Positions 1-9,834 of a DNA stretch of 64,000 nt are shown here, piece after piece (within the stretch, counting starts at the first letter, position 1; each line of letters opens with the position of its first letter). Both the position numbers and the translations under genes were made by a program. Source of the DNA: Cercophora sp. LCS_1 (Eukaryota > Ascomycota > Sordariomycetes > Sordariales > Lasiosphaeriaceae); assembly GCA_036250225.1 (NCBI GenBank), contig JAPZLL010000032.1, positions 186,001-250,000 on the forward strand. Reading direction: 5' to 3'. The notes under the pieces are model-generated. The model was not told the DNA's origin. It searched no databases and worked only from the letters and a program-made list of their open reading frames with translations.

Positions 1-995
1 AGAACCCCCCCAGACCAAGTGCCAGCAACGCACTCAACGCTTCCAAATCTGCACCTTGTCCAGGAAAACAGTGCTCCTCAAACGGTGACCCATCAACGGC
101 TCTGCTTGTTCGCGAAACTTCTCGAATTCCAACAACCCCCTGCAGTGTACAAACCACAGACAACCCAACCCATCGCACCGTCCTGTGTCGACACGTCGGT
201 AAATACAATGGCCACGTCGCCAGAACAGACGACGTGACGATGACCGAAGACAAATTGACCATGACCTCATTGTAGTCCGACGGAATCGTGAAATCCACCA
301 CCACAGCCGCCGTGGCGACCGCGAGACCAAACAGCAGCGCCGTGTCCCAGAACAGGCCGAGGCTCGTCTGCAGTGCAGCCCATAGTGGATGGCGCGCGGA
401 TGTGCGGACCGAGATGGGACGGCCATAGGAACGGGGATGGAGGAGGTGAAAGGTGGAAAAGAGGAAGAGGAAGAGGGTTGTCAGGAGCACTTCGATGAGG
501 TAGGATATGAAGATCTGTCCGACGTCAGCAAATCTGCCCCAGATACCATCTGATGCAGAGAGAAAACAGGTGGCGGGTTGTGAAAGAGAAGAAAGCGCGC
601 ACCCCGATCCCCGCCAAATCCGCATTCCCCTTCCACGCCAGCCGATGGCAAATCTCGGCCCCGCACTTGTCGATAATCGCATTGAACATCGACGCGGGAA
701 CATTGGCCATCTGGAGACTATCAAACCAGTCGATGATCTTGCCCTTGGTCACATTGGCAAACGGGTCGGGCGACACGGCGCGGAGGACCTCGATGAGCGC
801 GGCATAGGGGTATATCGTCGCGTTGAGCTCGTTCCATTCGAAACTCGGTTGGCGAATCACTTCGACTAGAAAGCGGGAGGCTTTGTCGCAGTCGCGCGTA
901 AAGTCAATGTCGTAGAGCGTCAGGTTGCAGATGCCCGTGATGTCGTCTTGGATACTGTATTTTTCTTCGCCGTAGAGGCTGTAGTAGCACACCAT
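1..995 (-). CDS. Multi-pass membrane protein of unknown function, cut by the window edge
   Basis: The start is the ATG at 995. Exon 1 is 603..995 and exon 2 is 1..514, open to the window edge. The intron 515..602 has a gtgcgc donor, a tgctgac branch point and a cag acceptor, and joins in phase 0 (…AGIG | IFISYL…). Exon 2 carries hydrophobic stretches typical of membrane helices (IFISYLIEVLLTTLFLFLF, then ALLFGLAVATAAVVV) around the motif ALQTSLGLFWDTALLFG. The same motif and the same intron position occur in the neighbour at 1493..3004, so the two are tandem paralogues. I do not recognise a function. Proteins of this shape are usually annotated as hypothetical in ascomycetes. The C-terminus lies outside the window. 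Confidence 0.72.
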
Positions 996-1492
996 TCTTG
1001 TGTTTCAATGATGATGACATGAGGATTGCGGCATCTGGATGTCGTCGACTGTTGGGCGTTTTGTTGCTGGTGGCTTGATGACGGTCAAGGGACTCACTCG
1101 TCGTGCTTGAAATCTGTCCCGGGGGGTGACCCAAGCGGCTCAGGGTTCTTTTGCTGCTGGCGGGGTTGCATTATTGGACCCATGGTTGCGATGCATGCAG
1201 GGTTCTGTTGGTTTTATTGAATGCTGCATCCCTTGAGCCTCATCTTTTGCTGAGTTCGGTTTGGTTTGGGCGGGGGAGGTGTTGTCGCCAAGGATTGTCT
1301 CAGGGGTTGATGCACTGCGCCTCGACACCAACGCGTGATGACAGGTTGCGTTGGGATGACGGTGGGACTTCCGAGCCCGAAGGATTCTGTGGAGCATCCT
1401 TCAATCACTGGCTGGTTGTTGGCGATGATGTGGTGGAAGATGCACCTGCATGGTCTGAACTTTCGTTGCATCTATCTGAAGTTTCATGGCGT
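996..1492. other. Intergenic, presumed promoter of the 995 gene
   Basis: This stretch lies between two genes on the same strand. No reading frame with a family-like composition, RNA gene or repeat stands out. Confidence 0.5.
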
Positions 1493-3004
1493 CTATTTCT
1501 CCTTCTCCCAAAAACGGTTGAGTGTGACTGCCGGAGACCGCAGGCTAACCCCTTGGACATCGAAAAGCGATGGCGGCCTCAACTTATCCATTGTTGCTGT
1601 TGCCTGCCGTGAAAGAAACCCCTCCCCCACGCGACCACGAACCCCCCGGAACCGCTGAATGCCGATGCCCAAGGGGAGCCTGTACTCAAGTCCTTTGACC
1701 TGATCTGCGTCCATGTCAGCGCGCACGTTCAGTTGGTGAGCTGGGATTGGCTTACACCCCCAAACGACGACAAAGTCAATCATGGTCGTCGCCAGCGACA
1801 GGATTTGACCAAATGACCAGTCCCCCTCTACAAGTGTGGGACTTGCTAGTGACCCAACATCCGATCGGAGGATAATCACGCTGGCCAATTGAAACCACGC
1901 GACACTGATCCACGTCAAGCACGAAGCTACGAGGAATCTCTTCTTCCATCTCTTGAGCGCTACTGTAGCCTGACCCGCAATAACCAGCACAGCGAGGCCT
2001 GCAACGGTGGCGGTCGATAGCAAAGCATTATCCCAACCATCCGTGAGCACCTTGCTTGATCGATACAGGCAATAGCTTTCAAAGCCTCTCCATACGTCGT
2101 AGAGGGCCTCGTCAGTGAACAGCTGTCTGACTGGCGTCACGGTATCCGATGTCTCCAGTCCAACTGCAAGGTGCATGACGGATACCATCCAGAAACCAAA
2201 TATTCGCGACCGTTGGAATCTGCACATCGGCGCGTACAGGGGCCAGGTCGCCAGCGTGGTGGAGGCGGTTATTCCTGATGATCGCCGAGCCAACCACCAC
2301 TGATACATGGAGCCGTCGGTGCGTATCACAACCATCGCAGCCGTGCGTATTGTGTGAAGGAAAACAGCAGCGACGAGTCCCAGAAGAGACACAAACTGGT
2401 CTGCAGCGCTGTACATAGATGGTTGGAAACAGCCACCCTCGGGTTCATGGGCTGCCCATACTGTTTCGGATGACGACCGTAGTAAATGGCGGGTGCGAGA
2501 AGGAAAGCGGTTGCAAGAATGACTTGGATTGCATATGCCATGACCATCTTGCATACCAGTTAGCAAAAAGTGCCAGCCCTGTAGTGACCAAGAGGACGAA
2601 CCCCGATGCCAGCCATGTCTGGCTCCCCTCCCACGGGTACATGGAACAGAATTCGGCTCGGCAATGGGACGCCGTGAGTGAAAGATCCCATGCGGAGTCT
2701 GGAAACCTCCAAGGCTTCGGACCCGGCTGGTGATGTCGGTGTTTGAAGCATTCTTGAAAGGGTCCGGAGAAGCCTCTTTGAGTGTATCGATCAACGAGTC
2801 GCAGGGGAACGGTGCCTGGCTGTAAATTCCGTTCCCCGTCCACACGTCCGTGGCCTGGGGGCTGCCGTAACAAGTCAGCATCTCAACAGCGAACCTGGCT
2901 CCCGACACACAGTGTGCGCTCAGATCGAGTGTCGGGGGTTTAAAACCGCATAAAGAACCTTGACAAGGCTCAGGCTCCAACCGGCCGAGTTTGATGTATG
3001 CCAT
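1493..3004 (-). pseudogene. Paralogous membrane-protein gene with three compensating 1-nt shifts
   Basis: A continuous 503-codon frame runs from the ATG at 3004, but its middle part does not match the paralogue at 1..995. Aligned by eye, the homologous residues move to another frame near 2675-2690 (…TPHGIF, then LTASHCRAEFC). They shift again near 2620-2627 (WEG, then PDMAGIG) and a third time near 2358-2366 (FWDSSLLF, then LHTIRTAAM). Each looks like loss of one base, so the third restores the starting frame. The conserved intron survives at 2548..2601 (gttcgt donor, tgctaac branch, aag acceptor). The C-terminal half has several hydrophobic helices. It could be a decaying gene, a gene with an altered central segment, or assembly error. 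Function is unknown. Confidence 0.6.
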
Positions 3005-3140
3005 AGCACCCTAGGGTATCGCAGCAGTGCGCGAGCGAGAGGTGGTGATTTGCTCGTTTGTTGTGAGTGCGAAGTAGACAAGACATGCATACCAGCAGAA
3101 GGAAACGGCAGAAGGGCTGTTGTTTGGTTCCAGCTGCAAC

Positions 3141-3347
3141 CTGAAATTGTGGTTAGCGAGGCACACGGATGACCACGAGTGGCTGGGGCCCCGGCCCTAT
3201 GCTATGTCACTCACTAACACAATGCTTCTTCGAACTGTCGTTGGAACCTAGCCAAAGTCGGTCGCTTCCCCTGCAACCTAAAATTGTTAGTGTGATACGC
3301 AGGACGCAGCAGAAGCGACCCAGGAGTGGGCAAAGTCACTCACTAAC
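3141..3347 (-). other. Two tandem spliceosomal-intron signatures downstream of the HET gene
   Basis: On the minus strand, 3278..3347 and 3141..3218 both begin gttagtgagtgac. They end with a CACTAAC or CGCTAAC branch point and aatttTAG or aatttCAG, each followed by gttgcag. They flank a 59-nt exon-like piece, 3219..3277. This suggests that the HET transcript, or its untranslated tail, continues past the stop at 3518. I could not join these pieces to the HET frame with confidence. Confidence 0.5.
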
Positions 3348-3517
3348 GCCCGCGCCTGTCGCGTCGTAGGCTCCGCGGCCAAAATTGCAAGTCACTGCAA
3401 TTTCCACCCCAACGGAGGCCATCAATGCTGCAACTGCATCACCAGTTGAGCTCCCTTTTCGCAGATGTCCCACAACCATGTCGAAGCATTTTGTCCCGCC
3501 ACGCAACAGCCTTCGCG

Positions 3518-5509
3518 TCAGCCAACCATCGGGACGTCCGGAGGGAACAGACAAGTGGTGAGTAAATTCTCATCCTCGTCTCGTTCGTGCATAGCCAAGA
3601 GTCCCAACCGCGGTGTCGGACCATCCCTTCCCATGGGAAACTCTCCAACCTGCCGCATTAAAAACGTAGTATCGGGCTTGACGACAGCCTTTGGAGCAAG
3701 CGCACAGAATGACTTCCCTGCCACCAGAACGTAAAGAACCTCGAGATTTTTCTCCGCCCAGTCAAATGCGCTCAGCGGCACACCGCAGCTCATCATGGCC
3801 ATCATGAGCCCCAGCTTCTCGCAGGGGACACCCAATAGCTCCGATTTTACCGAAGGAATGTAAGCTATGCGGTCTGCGTTCTCGGTCGAGCTCTTCTCCC
3901 AGTCGATGTTTCTCAGAATGGCGAGGAATCCCCTGATCACGCGGCGGCGGTCGCTGTTTTCGGGGAGAGTGACGAGTTCGTGCAGTAATTCGTTGGTCGC
4001 CGTTAGCCACAATATCTTGGAGGCCATGATAGAGATGACGATAATGTGCATCATGAAGACGAGGTATGCCGACTCTATTTCAAGTGGCTGCGGGTAGGGT
4101 GTGTTGACTGCCAATGAGGCGCGAGCTGCTCTTTTGACGTTTTCGGTGGTATGTGGTGGCCGGTCCAAGGTAAGAAGCTCTACCTGACTGCCTCGGGCAG
4201 CGCGGTGAACTGGACCCATGAAGAGTTTGGTAAAGTCGCCCAGAGTGACGGGTTCAGGGATAACAACGTTTCGTCGGTTGACGTCGCCATCCAGAGCGTT
4301 GCGTGACACGGCGAAGAGGGAGGCGATGGCTGTGTCTTTGTCGCGGAGTTGGCGGCAGCAGTCGAGAAAGAGGTCGGAGAAGCTCATCCGCTTGGCGTTG
4401 TGAGGGAGTTTGTAGAAAGAGTACTGCGGCATAACAGCAAGGATAAAGTCGATGGACTTGGTGGTGTGACGGGTGCTGGTCAGATGGATGTGTAGATCCC
4501 GGGCTCTGGGAACCTCCGGCACTTCAGCCACATCCCTGACCGAACGCACGACTTCTCCGAGCTCAAAGTATGCCTGGATGAAGTTCCATCGGTCTGTACC
4601 CAGTCTGTAGATCATGTGGTAATCTCCTTTCATCATATACGTGGACCACGCAGAAGCCAGGGAGCCGAGACTCGAAACCAATCCGACTGCTTGCCCAGTT
4701 CGTTTCCGCCCGTTCATATTCATGGACTTCGGCTGCGAGCCAGGGGCGGCCGCTTCGCACCGCACAAACCGTATCCGATTCGACAGCATGATCTCCTGCA
4801 GCGGCCATAGTCTGGAAAGTATCCCATCATCGATGCAGTCGTCCTTGTGTTCCTGTTCAAGGTGGCGGTTCAACTTTTGGCGGCCGTCCATCCCCTCAGT
4901 GAAGTCAATGTTCTCATCCTGATCGTTTGGAACTCTGCCGTATCTGGTCTTCCCATGGAACTCCCGCGGAGGCCCAGCCGCTTTGATGCAGCAGCCACGG
5001 AAGCCAGTGCTTTCCTGTATCGCAACTGTCTTGTTGGCTGCTCGAAAGATAGAAGGGATGTGCGCAGTGACGGCGACTCTGGCGTCTTCGTCACGCTGAT
5101 CGATGCAAAGTATGTCCATCCAGAACCAGGACTGCCCGACAATGACAGGCAGGCTCTTGGCTATAAACAATGCCTTATCATCTGAGACGAGAATCTGATC
5201 CTCGATGCCGTCGACATGCCGCCAGCTGGCGTCGCCCCAGACGTGCGAGATGGCAATGAAGTCGTGCGAGAGCGGGCGCTCTTCTCGGATCAAGGCGCCT
5301 GATTGGTAACGACAGAAGGTGAGGCGGAGGGACGATGTGGACTGTTGGGGTCTTGAGGCATATTCAGGCGGCGGTCCACGGTTTTGGACCTCGGTTTGCG
5401 TCGAGGCATTTGCGTGGGATGACGCATCAGGCTGCGACGCGCTTGGCGGCTGTTGCGCGCTGGTACCACTCCCTGCGTCTTTTTCCGGTTGACTGAAGCA
5501 AGATCCCAT
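3518..5509 (-). CDS. HET-domain (heterokaryon incompatibility) protein
   Basis: The start is the ATG at 5509, giving 663 aa in one exon; the frame is open further upstream but has no ATG there. The HET domain covers about residues 85-190. Its blocks are AISHVWGDASW, then WFWMDILCIDQRDEDAR and the IFRAANKTVAI segment. The block GILSRLWPLQEIMLSNRIRFV follows and is usual in this subfamily. The protein begins MGSC, a sequence that fits N-myristoylation at Gly2 plus palmitoylation at Cys4, so membrane anchoring is likely (inference). A hydrophobic segment lies near residue 450. HET proteins trigger cell death on non-self fusion or act in innate-type responses. The 3' end may be incomplete: intron-like signatures lie at 3141..3347. 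Confidence 0.85.
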   Translation of the reverse strand: MGSCFSQPEKDAGSGTSAQQPPSASQPDASSHANASTQTEVQNRGPPPEYASRPQQSTSSLRLTFCRYQSGALIREERPLSHDFIAISHVWGDASWRHVDGIEDQILVSDDKALFIAKSLPVIVGQSWFWMDILCIDQRDEDARVAVTAHIPSIFRAANKTVAIQESTGFRGCCIKAAGPPREFHGKTRYGRVPNDQDENIDFTEGMDGRQKLNRHLEQEHKDDCIDDGILSRLWPLQEIMLSNRIRFVRCEAAAPGSQPKSMNMNGRKRTGQAVGLVSSLGSLASAWSTYMMKGDYHMIYRLGTDRWNFIQAYFELGEVVRSVRDVAEVPEVPRARDLHIHLTSTRHTTKSIDFILAVMPQYSFYKLPHNAKRMSFSDLFLDCCRQLRDKDTAIASLFAVSRNALDGDVNRRNVVIPEPVTLGDFTKLFMGPVHRAARGSQVELLTLDRPPHTTENVKRAARASLAVNTPYPQPLEIESAYLVFMMHIIVISIMASKILWLTATNELLHELVTLPENSDRRRVIRGFLAILRNIDWEKSSTENADRIAYIPSVKSELLGVPCEKLGLMMAMMSCGVPLSAFDWAEKNLEVLYVLVAGKSFCALAPKAVVKPDTTFLMRQVGEFPMGRDGPTPRLGLLAMHERDEDENLLTTCLFPPDVPMVG

Positions 5510-5833
5510 CGTGCGTGCACATGAATTGCGAAGCGAGTCTGGCATGCAATATCGAGATGGTTGTTGAAGAAAAAATGTCTTCACCTGAATCATCAGAGTT
5601 GGCAAGTGCGTCTGTCTCGGGGAAGGTCCAACCTGCAAGCACTTGCTGCGCCCCACACCGATGTGACCCTGGATGGGAACCGGGGGTCATTTTTGCCCGA
5701 TTCAAGCAAGATCACCCTCAGCCGCGCCTCCCCTTTCTTTATCGTAGCCCCAATCAAGCCGAGATTCTGCACGGTTTCATTTCATCTCAAACACGTCAGA
5801 AAACTTGCCCCGACGGCCCAACTAGTAAAAGGA

Positions 5834-5918
5834 TTCCCACGCCGGGGTTCGAACCCACGTCCTGGGAAGCCAGCAGTTGATGAAAATCCCAAATGCTAAA
5901 CCTCTACACTACGTGGGA
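5834..5918 (-). tRNA. tRNA-Glu (anticodon UUC) with a 12-nt intron
   Basis: On the minus strand the acceptor stem TCCCACG pairs with CGTGGGA, followed by discriminator A. The D arm has the GTGT…AGC pattern of eukaryotic tRNA-Glu, and the T arm has GTGGGTTCGAACCCCGG with one weak outer pair. The anticodon stem TGGGA/TCCCA encloses a 19-nt loop. Removing 12 nt between positions 37 and 38, the standard nuclear tRNA intron site, leaves TTTTCAT with anticodon TTC. The mature length would be 73 nt. Confidence 0.75.
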
Positions 5919-6523
5919 GTGTTGATTGATGAAAGAGGCAAACAAACAGGACTTGTACCCTTTGGCGGCCTGCCCGACTTGCCCATCTTGACATTTTGAA
6001 GTTCTTCCTGCACCAACTTTTCCAACTCTGCCCTTCACAATGCGAGGGAATATATTTGTTTGTGAGGAACTTTAGTTATACCGCTTGTGACTATGGAAAC
6101 GAGAAAACTGGCGACATCTGCAATACGAGTCAGCGTGGTTCCGCCCTCGACATGAACTTCGTAAACGGTTACACGGCTGTATCGTATTGTACCCTCTCCA
6201 AATGTGCTAGTGCGATTTTTTTGCTTGATGAACAGTGATACCTGGGTAGAAAACCCCTTGGTTATTGGGAGCGGATGGAGAGCAGAACGCTGGTTCTGGG
6301 GGGGAAACACCTACTGTTCAGTTATCTCCAAAATTGAGTGTCTTCCTCGACATCTACAAGGGATCCCTCCTCCTACGATGTGAATATCGTTCAAATAGAG
6401 GCTTACTGAATTTATGCAGGGGCTCCGTTGCTGGGTAAAAATCCTGTTGTTGCACAAAGCGTGGGAAACTCATTGTGGCAACTGCGAGAACCTCTCTGTT
6501 TATGCACACGAACATACAGCAAC
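5919..6523. other. Intergenic
   Basis: This lies between the tRNA and the 3' end of the CorA-like gene. Short open frames are present but none has a supported start or family-like sequence. I see nothing else. Confidence 0.4.
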
Positions 6524-8274
6524 TCAGACCGTCCCACTCACTGGCACGTCCCTAGAAAGACCGTCTCTTGGCTCATTGCCTTCGTCCACCACATCTCGTC
6601 CTCTGCTTCGCCGCTTCCAAAAACGATCCTTTCCCCAGCCTTTCTGACTTGTGTATTTCCCAATACTGTGCAAGCGGTTAGGCCAAAAAGCCTTTTGCCA
6701 TGATGTCCCCTCTGGCGCTCTAGGGAAGTAATCCAGGTCGCACGTGAGAGCACAGTCGTTCTCATCTCTCCAATCTAGGTAGCTAATCGTGAGCTCGTTC
6801 AAGACCTTGGGGGCTGAGTCCCCGTGTGTCAGGATGTACGAGACGAGCACGGCTGCAAGAGCAGGGCTTCTGAGCGAGAATAGAAAAACAGGTCGGACGA
6901 CATAGTGCCAGTCCGTCACAATGTTGTATTTCCTCTTCTTTGCCCAAAGCCATGAAAACATGACAGTTAGGAAGCACACACCAGCTGCTGTTGCGGGCAG
7001 AGCCCACGCCGGGACCACACCGCTGCCGAACTCGCGAATATTTGCGCCGAAAATTGCGACACCAAAATTGAGCGGAACAAAGACGAATGCCAGTTGCGTA
7101 AGCGTTTGCAGGCTATCGGCAATCGTTATCGACTTCTGTGACTCCCTAAGCGATAGCATCGCGACGCGTCGTCCGAGTCGATCTTTCATCGTGTCGCGCA
7201 ACCTTTCTGCTTCTTGCATGGCATCTTGGAGCTCTGCGAATGCGCCCTGAAGCATTGGCGATGGACGGGTAAGACGGGGGGCAGAGAATCTTCTAAGATT
7301 CGAAAGAGCTCGGGAGAGCTGTCTTGCTTGCATGAGGGCTGGGTAGTAAACTCTTTCCTCGTCGGAAAGCTCTTTGCCCCAAAACGGCTCAATTAGTGGT
7401 TCCAACGCATACAACGCCTCGGCCCACCCCCTTTCGATTCTTTGAGAGATCATTCCCACAAAAAGTCTGGTAATGGGAATGATGAACTCAATTTGATTGT
7501 TGACTGCTTCGTCGAGAGTCCGCGTGTTGGCCCAGCTGTGAATCTCATCTAGAAAGTGTTGTGAAATGTACCCCGACCCACCGCTGCAAGTTTGTTGCCT
7601 TAGGCTCGGCTCCCGGCAGCCTTGTGGGGCTTTTCGGGCACTGTAGCCGCCTCCCCAAAAAGGGAAAGGCCTCAGGTAAGGCTCATGAGGTTCATCTAAG
7701 TCCAGATCTTGTACCATGAAAATTACTGAGCGTCAAGTCCGGTTAGCCCCCTATTTCGGCATCTTCGGGCTCGGCACTTACCGGTTTTCGAAGTTCCACG
7801 ACGGGTTGAGAAGGTTGCCAAGATTGATTGGGGCCTGCTATAGATTTTCCAAACATGGTTGACATACTGTGAGGAGGGGAATTGGGGAGGAAAAGGGCCA
7901 TTGCGTTCTTGGCGGTCGCCAATCCGGAACGGACCGCCGAGGTTACTGAATTCATGGTCAAAGTGAACCCAGAGCATGTATGGATCCAGATCAAAGGTGT
8001 AGCATATGTCGTCAAGTGCAACGCGGTCCAAGGTCCATATATCTTGATATCGAAAGAGAATTAATCGCATCTGAACTGCGTCTGGTTGGCGCATGAGCGT
8101 GGCCCTATCCGATGGCCGATGCGTGATGTTGCCGTTCTCAACATCGAGAACAAGGATTTCGCTGTTCGGCTCTGATGGTCGATATTTGAAGAACTTGTAA
8201 AGCCACTCAAAGGTGTGGTTTGCATGAGAAATCCTTGCCAGATACTGCAAGTAAGACCCGTGAGCTGGATCCAT
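6524..8274 (-). CDS. CorA-like membrane protein (magnesium-transporter superfamily)
   Basis: Exon 1 is 7782..8274 from the ATG at 8274, and exon 2 is 6524..7725. The intron 7726..7781 has a gtaagt donor, a ctaac branch and a ctcag acceptor, in phase 1. The product is 564 aa. The N-terminal part contains LDPYMLWVHFDHEF, a signature of fungal CorA-like proteins. The C-terminal part has a long amphipathic helix (RRVAMLSLRESQKSITIADS) running into LAFVFVPLNFGVAIFGANI. This corresponds to CorA helix 1, with GAN close to the GMN motif. A second helix (ALPATAAGVCFLTVMFSWLW) and a possible third (LAAVLVSYIL) follow. CorA proteins are pentameric divalent-cation channels, but in these fungal relatives transport is untested and the GMN change makes it uncertain. 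Confidence 0.8.
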
Positions 8275-9017
8275 GGCCGCAGGGTCCAGTTTCACGGCTG
8301 TGAAGTGTGTAGGAGGCGCTCATCTGATAAATAGCTTGGGGAGTGGGACGGAAGAACGCGCGCCGCAGCCAGAGAGCAGGATCTCAGTTCAAGGGAAGGG
8401 GAAATAATAGGTCCCAGTTAGCTAGTTGACCTTATCTATCCCCGCGACGTCTCATATGTGCCTTGGCGGAGGCGATGCAACTCAGCCACCACCATCCTGC
8501 AAGGACTGCCAAAACTCGCACACGCCTGGAAAGCACATCACCAATCGCGCCATGCCGAATGTGGTTAAGCGCCCCAAGAGCAAGGTGATTGACGCTTCAC
8601 TCGGTGGCTACGGACTCGCACTCTAACGTCAAAGGATCTCTTCCGGATTTTCCCCATGAAAGTTTCGAATCCTGTGACCTAATGGAGAACCTAAGTTCTC
8701 CCAGCCCCACCACCAATTGCGTATCGAACACAATAAAAAAAAATATTATTATCATGAACATTACGAACCAAATGCCCTCGCCCTCCTTCCCCTTCTTTAT
8801 CCAATGCAGCGACGCCCCTACATGTCGCACTTGGTTAGTAATTAACTTCTCACCAAGGATACAATTCAACTGGATCCACTTACTCCTGTGCAAGCGCCAA
8901 CATAGACAATCAGGTCACTGCTCCACGGGTTCTCCGGACCTGGCCAGGGAGCGGTACCACACTTGATGATATCCTCTCGGTTGCCGCCCTGTGACTTCGT
9001 CAGATGCTGATACTAGC
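8275..9017. other. Intergenic
   Basis: This is upstream sequence of the CorA-like gene and downstream sequence of the small secreted gene. It contains an A/T-rich patch near 8728-8760. No gene is supported. Confidence 0.4.
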
Positions 9018-9287
9018 TCATCCGTATGAAGATAAGTTCCTTACTGTCAACCATTCACACGTCTCCCTAATGCAATCACAAACGCATGCCGGGCGTGTGA
9101 AATTTGGGTGAACATATGGGTTCTCGCCCTCAATGAGGAGACATGGCCGTGTGGGTCTCGCTCTGGCAGTCGTTGTCGTTGACGTCGTCGAGGTTGCCAG
9201 CGTTGTCGGCACAGGCTCTGATGCCACCTGCGGGCTGGCCATGGCCGTAGCCGTGAGGAGAGCGAGGGTAAAGATTTTGCAGAGCAT
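9018..9287 (-). CDS. Small secreted cysteine-containing protein (candidate effector)
   Basis: The ATG at 9287 gives 89 aa in a single exon; the frame extends upstream but this ATG directly precedes a signal peptide. Residues 1-18 (hydrophobic LALLTATAMA, then SP) look like a cleavable secretion signal. A Ser/Thr-rich linker (STTSTTTT) suitable for O-mannosylation follows. The C-terminal part has clustered cysteines (ACVCDC, then ETCEW) and one N-glycosylation sequon (NFT). I do not recognise a family. Size, signal and cysteine density fit the general profile of fungal secreted effectors, which is inference only. Confidence 0.6.
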   Translation of the reverse strand: MLCKIFTLALLTATAMASPQVASEPVPTTLATSTTSTTTTARARPTRPCLLIEGENPYVHPNFTRPACVCDCIRETCEWLTVRNLSSYG

Positions 9288-9834
9288 TTTGCGTGTTTGG
9301 TGGCAATCCAGGCGTGATGCGAAATCTAAACCAAAAGAATCCCTCCAGACCCTCAGGTGCGAGATGGCATGTTTTATACATGTCCATTCCGGGGCAACAC
9401 GAGGTTCGGAATCCTTCAGCGATTCGGCCCGTAAAGCGAAAGAAGCCAATAGCAGTTGGTTTTGGCTCAGCGGAGTTCGGATTATGGCTCCCTTCAACGC
9501 GATTGGCCGTGGTTATATTGCGTTGTGCCGTAACGATCCAACGGGTGGCGCAGGAAATTGCAGAGGTTGCACGAGGCAGCATCAGGGGCTTCGCCCCAAT
9601 CAAATTCCTCGCAGTTCGGTTCTCGAAGCCGAGGGAACATCACTGCCTGCTGTAAAATTGCTCGAGTCATCAAAAAGGGGGGCATTTCGAATCTGATCCA
9701 GTCAGACCGGTCTTGAACCCCTGGTCGTAAAATGCGGCTGATGCAGATCTATCGATATTTTACGCGTACTAACCAGGTAAATACTAGGGATCCACAGTGC
9801 AAGAATCCTTCAAAGTGCGAGCAAAGCAACCCTC
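9288..9834. other. Intergenic
   Basis: This is presumed promoter of the 9287 gene and 3' flank of the GAL80-like gene. No supported gene or repeat. Confidence 0.4.

Noticed and set aside
3169..3370. Plus-strand reading of the gttag/ctaac signals as introns of a plus-strand gene
   Set aside because: Plus-strand acceptors lack pyrimidine tracts and no coding frame joins. The minus-strand reading has better donors, branch points and acceptors.
9133..9696. 187-codon plus-strand frame overlapping the small secreted gene
   Set aside because: Antisense to a frame with signal peptide and cysteine pattern, with no supporting features of its own.
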